Assembly (NCBI GenBank): GCA_020351875.1
Contig: CP070671.1
Coordinates: 3,364,048-3,409,135 of the forward strand
Source of the DNA: Chromatiales bacterium
GTDB taxonomy: Bacteria > Pseudomonadota > Gammaproteobacteria > Steroidobacterales > GCA-2729495
DNA length: 45,088 nucleotides
Direction of reading: 5' to 3'
Under the pieces are notes generated by a model, which saw only the letters and a list, made by a program, of their open reading frames with translations, searched no databases and was not told the origin of the DNA. Positions 40,484-45,088 of this stretch are shown here, piece after piece. How positions within the stretch are numbered: position 1 is the first letter of the stretch; every line of letters starts with the position of its first letter. A program made the translations under genes and the position numbers.

Positions 40484-41860
40484 ATGTCGAACGAACGCCA
40501 CAACGATACCAGCGACTGGCAGGCCCGGGACCAGCGCCATTACCTGCACCCCTTTACAGACTATCGGGACCTGGGCACCAAAGGCAGCCGGATCATCGAG
40601 CGCGCTGATGGTGTTTACATCTGGGACACGGATGGCAACAGGATACTCGACGGCATGGCCGGCCTGTGGTGTGTCAATCTGGGCTACGGCCGGCAGGAAC
40701 TGATCGAGGCGGCTTACCGCCAGATGCAGCAGCTGCCCTACTACAACAGCTTTTTTCAGTGCGCCCATCCCGCGGCCATAGAACTGTCCGAGCTGCTTGC
40801 CGAGGTGAGCCCGCCGCAGTTCGACCGCGTGTTCTTTACCGGGTCCGGCTCCGAGGCGAACGACACCGTTATACGCCTGGTCCGCCGCTACTGGGACCTG
40901 ATGGGGAAACCGGACAAACACACGATCATCAGCCGCAAGAATGCTTATCACGGCAGCACTATCGGCGCCGCCAGCCTGGGCGGCATGAGCGCGATGCATG
41001 AACAAGGGGGCCTGCCGATTCCCGGCATTGTGCATATCGAACAGCCCTATCATTTCGAGCTGGGTGGCCAACTCTCGCCGGACGAATTCGGACTGCACCA
41101 GGCCCGCCTGCTGGAGGCAGAGATCCGGCGAATCGGCAAAGAGAACGTCGGTGCATTCATCGGCGAGCCGGTGCAGGGCGCCGGCGGCGTAATTATTCCG
41201 CCCGCAACCTACTGGCCGGAAATTCAGCGTATCTGCAATGACAACGATATCCTGCTGATTGCCGACGAGGTGATCACGGGTTTTGGCCGGCTGGGCGAAT
41301 GGTTCGCGTCCACCCATTACGGCATCCAGCCAGACCTGATTTCATTTGCGAAGGGCGTAACCTCCGGTTACCTGCCGCTGGGCGGTGTGCTGGTGGGAGA
41401 TCGGGTGGCTGATGTCATCGTTGCCGACGGTGGCGAATTCGCCCACGGGTTCACCTACTCCGGCCATCCCGTGACGTGCGCGGTAGCCATTCAGAACATC
41501 CGCATTCTCCGGGACGAGGGCATCGTGGACAAAGTGAAGTCGGATACGGCACCCGAGTTCCGTGAACGGTGGTCGAGCCTCGCCGAGCATCCCATCGTCG
41601 GCGAGGCCCGCAGCCTTGGCCTCGTCGGGGCCATTGAAATCGTGCAGGACAAGGCCGACCGCACGCGTTTCCCGAAGGACCGGGGCGCGGGCACCCTGTG
41701 CCGGGAGTTCTGTTTCGCGAACGGCCTCGTGATGCGCGCCGTCGGCGACACGATGATCGTGTCGCCACCCCTGATTGTCGAAGCACGGCATATTGATGAA
41801 CTCGTCACCAAAGCGAGGCGCTGCCTGGATCTCACCGCGGCGGCCCTGGCCAACGGGTAA
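40484..41860 (+). CDS. Class III omega-aminotransferase
   Basis: 458 aa PLP enzyme. Signature: TGSGSEANDTVIRLVRRYW, NAYHGSTIGAASLGGMSAMH, ADEVITGFGRLG (PLP-pyridine Asp at 261), and the Schiff-base Lys in FAKGVTSGYLPLGG (K290). It resembles putrescine/beta-alanine/omega-amino acid:pyruvate transaminases. It would turn a terminal amine into a semialdehyde with pyruvate as acceptor. A long upstream extension lies inside the dehydrogenase gene and is not used. Start ATG at 40484, 8 bp after the dehydrogenase. The 83-bp convergent gap to mmsA shows nothing clear. A second omega-transaminase is at 43498-44811. Confidence 0.9.
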   Translation: MSNERHNDTSDWQARDQRHYLHPFTDYRDLGTKGSRIIERADGVYIWDTDGNRILDGMAGLWCVNLGYGRQELIEAAYRQMQQLPYYNSFFQCAHPAAIELSELLAEVSPPQFDRVFFTGSGSEANDTVIRLVRRYWDLMGKPDKHTIISRKNAYHGSTIGAASLGGMSAMHEQGGLPIPGIVHIEQPYHFELGGQLSPDEFGLHQARLLEAEIRRIGKENVGAFIGEPVQGAGGVIIPPATYWPEIQRICNDNDILLIADEVITGFGRLGEWFASTHYGIQPDLISFAKGVTSGYLPLGGVLVGDRVADVIVADGGEFAHGFTYSGHPVTCAVAIQNIRILRDEGIVDKVKSDTAPEFRERWSSLAEHPIVGEARSLGLVGAIEIVQDKADRTRFPKDRGAGTLCREFCFANGLVMRAVGDTMIVSPPLIVEARHIDELVTKARRCLDLTAAALANG

Positions 41861-41943
41861 CCTGCTGTTCGGCTGCTTGAAACCCTGGCCCACCGGCGCG
41901 ATGGGTCCGATCAGGTCAGCCGGACATACACGCGTAAGCGGCT

Positions 41944-43452
41944 TCAGTCTCCCAGCGTCGGCATGTCCAGGCTCCCGCCCTGCCCGGGCAGTCCTTCCGG
42001 CCAACGTGAGGTGATGGTCTTGGTCCGGGTGTAAAACCTCACGCCCTCGGCGCCCTGCACGTTGCTGTCGCCAAAAATGGATCGCTTGTGGCCGCCGAAA
42101 CTGTAGAAGGCCATCGGCACCGGAATCGGGATGTTGACCCCGACCATGCCTGCATCGACCCGGGTCGCGAAATCACGCGCGGCCTTGCCGCTGCGGGTAA
42201 ACACAGCAGCACCGTTTGCGTATTCGTGCCCGTTGACGATGCCCAGCGCGTCACCCAGGTTTGCGGCACGCAACATCGTCAGCACCGGCCCGAATATTTC
42301 ATCCCGGTAAATACTCATATCAGGAGTCGCATGATCGAACAGGGTCGGGCCGAGAAAAAACCCGCCCTGCCAGCTCGAATGCTCGAGATCCCGCCCGTCG
42401 ACCACCAAATCGGCGCCTTCGTCTTTCCCGGCCTGGATATACGAGGCCACCTTCTCCAGGTGTTCACGCGTAATCAGGGGGCCCATGTCGGCGTCCGGTT
42501 GGTCACCGGGCCGGACCTTGATTGCCGCTATTCTTGGCAACAGTGCATCGCGCAGGCCATCACCGGCATCGCCAACAGCGACGGCCACGGAGATCGCCAT
42601 GCAGCGCTCACCCGCCGAACCATAGGCGGCGCCGATCAACGCATCGGCCGCCTGTTCCATGTCGGCATCGGGCAACACGACCATGTGATTCTTCGCGCCA
42701 CCGAGAGACTGGGCACGGATACCCCGCTCCGCCGCCTGTCGATAAATAGATTCCGCGACCGGTGTGGACCCGACGAAGCTCACCGCCGCCACGCGCTGAT
42801 CGGTGAGCAGGGCGTCAACAGCCTCCTTGTCACCGTGAATCACGTTGAACACCCCCGGGGGCAGACCCGCTTCCTGCAGCAGTTCTGCCAGGCGGACTGC
42901 GCAGGATGGGGTCTTCTCCGACGGTTTCATCACGAAGGTGTTGCCGCACGCGATGGCTAGCGGAAACATCCACATTGGCACCATGGCAGGGAAATTGAAC
43001 GGGCTGATGCCAACGCAGACGCCCAGCGGTTCCCGGACCGAATGACAGTCGACACCACGACCGATATCACTGCTGAACTCGCCCTTTAACAAATGGGGAA
43101 TCCCGCAGGCAAACTCCACGACTTCCAGCCCACGCTGCAGTGATCCGTCCGCGTCGCTCAGCACCTTGCCGTGTTCTGCGGTAATCAGGCCGGTGATTTC
43201 CTGCCGGTGCTGATCGATCAGTTCCTTGAAGCGAAACATGACCCGCGCCCGACCCAGGGCCGGTGTTGCCGCCCATTCCGGAAAGGCAGCGCTGGCGGCG
43301 GACAAGGCTGTATCGACATCTGCCCCGTTGGCCATCGCGACGCTGCCCGCTTGCCGACCGGTAGCCGGGTTGAAGACGGGGCCCTGCCGACCCGATGAGC
43401 CTGGGACAGCCTTGCCGTCAATCCAATGGGATATCTGCCGGGAACTACTCAT
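41944..43452 (-). CDS. mmsA: CoA-acylating (methyl)malonate-semialdehyde dehydrogenase
   Basis: 502 aa. Signature: ISPFNFPAMVPMWMFPLAIA, SLGGAKNHMVVLPDAD (Asn in place of the usual catalytic Glu region, typical of MMSDH), and catalytic Cys in GERCMAISVAV (C284). It oxidises malonic or methylmalonic semialdehyde with CoA and NAD, releasing CO2, to acetyl- or propionyl-CoA. ATG at 43452 (MSSSRQ...); the codon at 43470 adds nothing. Same strand as, and 45 bp downstream of, the aminotransferase at 43498, so the pair would run beta-alanine to malonic semialdehyde to acetyl-CoA. Confidence 0.93.
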   Translation of the reverse strand: MSSSRQISHWIDGKAVPGSSGRQGPVFNPATGRQAGSVAMANGADVDTALSAASAAFPEWAATPALGRARVMFRFKELIDQHRQEITGLITAEHGKVLSDADGSLQRGLEVVEFACGIPHLLKGEFSSDIGRGVDCHSVREPLGVCVGISPFNFPAMVPMWMFPLAIACGNTFVMKPSEKTPSCAVRLAELLQEAGLPPGVFNVIHGDKEAVDALLTDQRVAAVSFVGSTPVAESIYRQAAERGIRAQSLGGAKNHMVVLPDADMEQAADALIGAAYGSAGERCMAISVAVAVGDAGDGLRDALLPRIAAIKVRPGDQPDADMGPLITREHLEKVASYIQAGKDEGADLVVDGRDLEHSSWQGGFFLGPTLFDHATPDMSIYRDEIFGPVLTMLRAANLGDALGIVNGHEYANGAAVFTRSGKAARDFATRVDAGMVGVNIPIPVPMAFYSFGGHKRSIFGDSNVQGAEGVRFYTRTKTITSRWPEGLPGQGGSLDMPTLGD

Positions 43453-43497
43453 ATCAGAGACCAAATCCAACGGAACATTAACTCGCAGTCATTTCCG

Positions 43498-44811
43498 CTA
43501 ATCCAACGATCGCAGCACCTTAGCGATGGTCTCGACTATCTGTCCGATCTGGTCTTCATCGATGATCAGGGGCGGCGTCAACGCGATCGTGTCACCCACC
43601 GTTCGGACCAGGAGCCCGGCATCGAAGCACCGCCTGAAGGCGTCGAGCGCCCGCAGCGTCGGTCCGTCATCCCTTGGCGCCAGCTCGACCCCGCCCATCA
43701 TGCCGATATTGCGGATATCGATGACATGTGGCTCGCCCTGCAGCGAATGCAGTGCGTCCTCGAATACGGGCGCCAGCTTGGACGCTCTGTCGTAGAGCCC
43801 TTCGTCCTCGTAGACCTTCAGACTGGCCAGGGCGGCCGCCGCCGCGAGGGGATGCCCGGAGTAGGTATAGCCGTGGAAAAACTCGATGGCGTGCGGCGGC
43901 CCGGTCATGAACGCCTGGTAGATGCTGCTGTCCACCAGGACGGCCCCCATGGGCACCGCACCATTGGTCAAACCCTTGGCCACGGCCATCAGGTCGGGCT
44001 GCACACCAAAAGTGTCCGCCGCGAAGCGTTTGCCTGTGCGTCCGAAGGCGGTAATCACTTCGTCAAAAATCAACAGAATGCCGTGCCGGGTGCAGATCTC
44101 CCGCAAACGCTCCAGGTAACCCCTGGGCGGCACCACCACGCCCACCGAACCCGCTACCGGCTCGACAATGACGGCGGCGATGGTCGACGCGTCATGCAGG
44201 GCGACAAGGTTCTCGAGCTCGTCGGCCAGGCGTGCGCCCCATTCGGGCTGGCCGCGGGTGAACGCGTTGTGGGACCGGTCCAGGGTGTGTGGCAAATGAT
44301 CGACACCGGGCAACATGGCGCCGAACATCTTGCGGTTAGGTGACATGCCGCCGACCGAGATACCACCGAACCCCACGCCGTGGTAGCCCTTCTCACGGCC
44401 GATCAGTCGCGTGCGCTGCCCCTCTCCCCGCATCCGGTGATAGGCGAGCGCAATCTTCAGCGCCGTGTCAACGGATTCGGAGCCGGAGTTGGTAAAGAAC
44501 GCATAGTCCAGATCCCCGGGCGCAATGCTGGTCAGCTTGTCGGCCAGCTGAAAAATACCCGGATGGCCCATTTGAAACGCGGTCGAGTAGTCCAGCTTGG
44601 CAGCCTGGCGCTGAATCGCATCAACGATGGCCGGATGGCAATGACCCGCAGTGCAGCACCAGAGCCCGGCGATACCATCGAGCACCTGCCTGCCTTCCGT
44701 CGTCGTGAAATACATGCCCGAGGCCGATTCCATGAGCAGCGGATCAGACTTGAACTGGCGATTGCCGGTGAATGGCATCCAGTACGGCTCGAGATTCAGT
44801 GCGTTTGTCAT
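43498..44811 (-). CDS. Beta-alanine/omega-amino acid:pyruvate aminotransferase
   Basis: 437 aa class III transaminase. It begins MTNALNLEPYWMPFTGNRQF, with DGIAGLWCCTAGHCHPAIV, FFTNSGSESVDTALKIALAY, KGYHGVGFGGISVGGMSPNR, FDEVITAFGRTG (D250) and AVAKGLTNGAVPMGA (K279). This is the profile of beta-alanine:pyruvate aminotransferase (BauA/OapT type). It forms malonic semialdehyde from beta-alanine. First gene of a two-gene unit with mmsA. The ATG at 44811 is supported by the conserved N-terminus. The upstream region contains a nested palindrome at 44893-44931 and an IS30 remnant. Confidence 0.92.
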   Translation of the reverse strand: MTNALNLEPYWMPFTGNRQFKSDPLLMESASGMYFTTTEGRQVLDGIAGLWCCTAGHCHPAIVDAIQRQAAKLDYSTAFQMGHPGIFQLADKLTSIAPGDLDYAFFTNSGSESVDTALKIALAYHRMRGEGQRTRLIGREKGYHGVGFGGISVGGMSPNRKMFGAMLPGVDHLPHTLDRSHNAFTRGQPEWGARLADELENLVALHDASTIAAVIVEPVAGSVGVVVPPRGYLERLREICTRHGILLIFDEVITAFGRTGKRFAADTFGVQPDLMAVAKGLTNGAVPMGAVLVDSSIYQAFMTGPPHAIEFFHGYTYSGHPLAAAAALASLKVYEDEGLYDRASKLAPVFEDALHSLQGEPHVIDIRNIGMMGGVELAPRDDGPTLRALDAFRRCFDAGLLVRTVGDTIALTPPLIIDEDQIGQIVETIAKVLRSLD

Positions 44812-44892
44812 GATGGCAGGTCCATTTTAACCAGAGTGGCCTGGCAGCCCCGGTCGGGATTGTCGCCGGCGGGGACGATAGTCCGGGAGGGA

Positions 44893-44931
44893 TTGATGGC
44901 CTGCTCCGCAGGCCACCTTAGAATCCATCAA
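44893..44931. repeat. Nested inverted repeats upstream of the beta-alanine aminotransferase
   Basis: Outer arms TTGATGG (44893-44899) and CCATCAA (44925-44931) enclose an inner perfect 8-bp stem TGGCCTGC / GCAGGCCA (44897-44904 and 44908-44915) with a 3-base loop; the arms share bases, so they are alternative folds. No T-run follows on either strand. It could be a terminator-like structure, an operator or an insertion-related palindrome. It lies 17 bp left of the IS30 remnant. Confidence 0.4.
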
Positions 44932-44947
44932 CGCCTCAGAAGGGAAG

Positions 44948-45088
44948 CCCTGGCAGCGTGGCTCGAATGAGCAGATCAACGGCCTGCTGCGGCAATACTT
45001 CCCGAAAGGCATGGACCTGTCGACCGTGCATCAGAACCGCCTGAATGCCGTGGCCAGACGGCTTAATGAGCGACCCAGGGAAACGCTA
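44948..45088 (+). mobile_element. IS30-family transposase C-terminal fragment (runs off window)
   Basis: The plus-strand frame beginning PWQRGSNEQINGLLRQYFPK and ending RRLNERPRETL is the conserved C-terminal end of IS30-family transposases (the DDE catalytic-core end with the NERPR motif). No N-terminal part, catalytic Asp pair or upstream terminal repeat is seen; the sequence before about 44945 is unrelated. Only some 20-25 codons should remain beyond the right edge. It is thus a 5'-truncated remnant. There is no start codon for this frame in the window. Confidence 0.85.

Noticed and set aside
1..45088. CRISPR arrays, tRNA/rRNA genes, phage genes
   Set aside because: No regularly spaced repeats, no cloverleaf-like or rRNA sequence, and no structural phage genes were recognised on reading.

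Overview
The window reads as a chromosomal segment of a GC-rich, Gram-negative, aerobic bacterium, most likely a marine or soil gammaproteobacterium. The pointers are outer-membrane and signal-peptide proteins, an SrkA-type kinase, a VPLPA-CTERM (exosortase) sorting signal, PQQ dehydrogenases and a DUF938 methyltransferase. The genus cannot be named from this. No tRNA, rRNA or CRISPR array was seen, and only one insertion-sequence remnant, at the right edge.

Layout. (1) 1-1.1 kb, minus strand: the 5' part of a PQQ dehydrogenase and a DUF98/chorismate-lyase-like protein. (2) 1.2-13.4 kb, plus strand: ten co-directional genes that look like a catabolic locus. They encode a duplicated alpha/beta-hydrolase, a small outer-membrane barrel, a PQQ dehydrogenase, a DUF1838 protein, a flavodoxin-fold quinone reductase, a flavin reductase fused to a PCP_red domain, a luciferase-like (LLM) flavin monooxygenase, an FAD aromatic-type monooxygenase, an aldehyde dehydrogenase and an MFS transporter. 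A LuxR-type regulator follows, behind a leader with a strong inverted repeat, a hairpin and a possible 21-codon upstream ORF. (3) 14.9-21.9 kb: mixed genes: K+ channel, UbiA prenyltransferase, exported methyltransferase, lamin-tail VPLPA-CTERM protein, carboxymuconolactone-decarboxylase-like protein, and a GT39 + GT2/GtrA pair. (4) 22-27.7 kb: carotenoid locus. A sterol-desaturase-family gene and crtZ lie on plus. A tightly overlapping minus-strand operon carries a 134-aa unknown, a DUF2141 protein, crtY, crtI and crtB. The expected product from GGPP is zeaxanthin; crtE is not in the window. (5) 27.8-31.3 kb: srkA, a probable VOC gene remnant, a DUF938 methyltransferase, a small zinc-ribbon protein and an MBL-fold hydrolase. 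(6) 31.3-36.7 kb: a GST, a second LLM paralogue, a large enzyme fusing two CDGSH domains, a Rieske domain and a thiamine-diphosphate enzyme, and an exported D-2-hydroxyacid dehydrogenase. (7) 36.7-44.8 kb: amine/beta-alanine catabolism: a glutamine-synthetase-type gamma-glutamylamine ligase, a PuuB-like oxidase, a 3-hydroxyisobutyrate-dehydrogenase-like enzyme, two class III omega-aminotransferases and an MmsA-type semialdehyde dehydrogenase. (8) The 3' part of an IS30-family transposase ends the window.

How the genes may work together. In region 2 the flavin reductase would supply reduced flavin to the adjacent LLM oxygenase. The FAD monooxygenase and aldehyde dehydrogenase would process the products, the MFS protein would move substrate, and the PQQ enzyme would oxidise alcohols or sugars in the periplasm. 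The substrate is unknown. Region 6 shares the LLM subfamily with region 2 and may serve a related compound. Region 7 would convert amines and omega-amino acids to semialdehydes and then to acyl-CoA. The most unusual single gene is the CDGSH-CDGSH-Rieske-ThDP fusion at 33180-35417.
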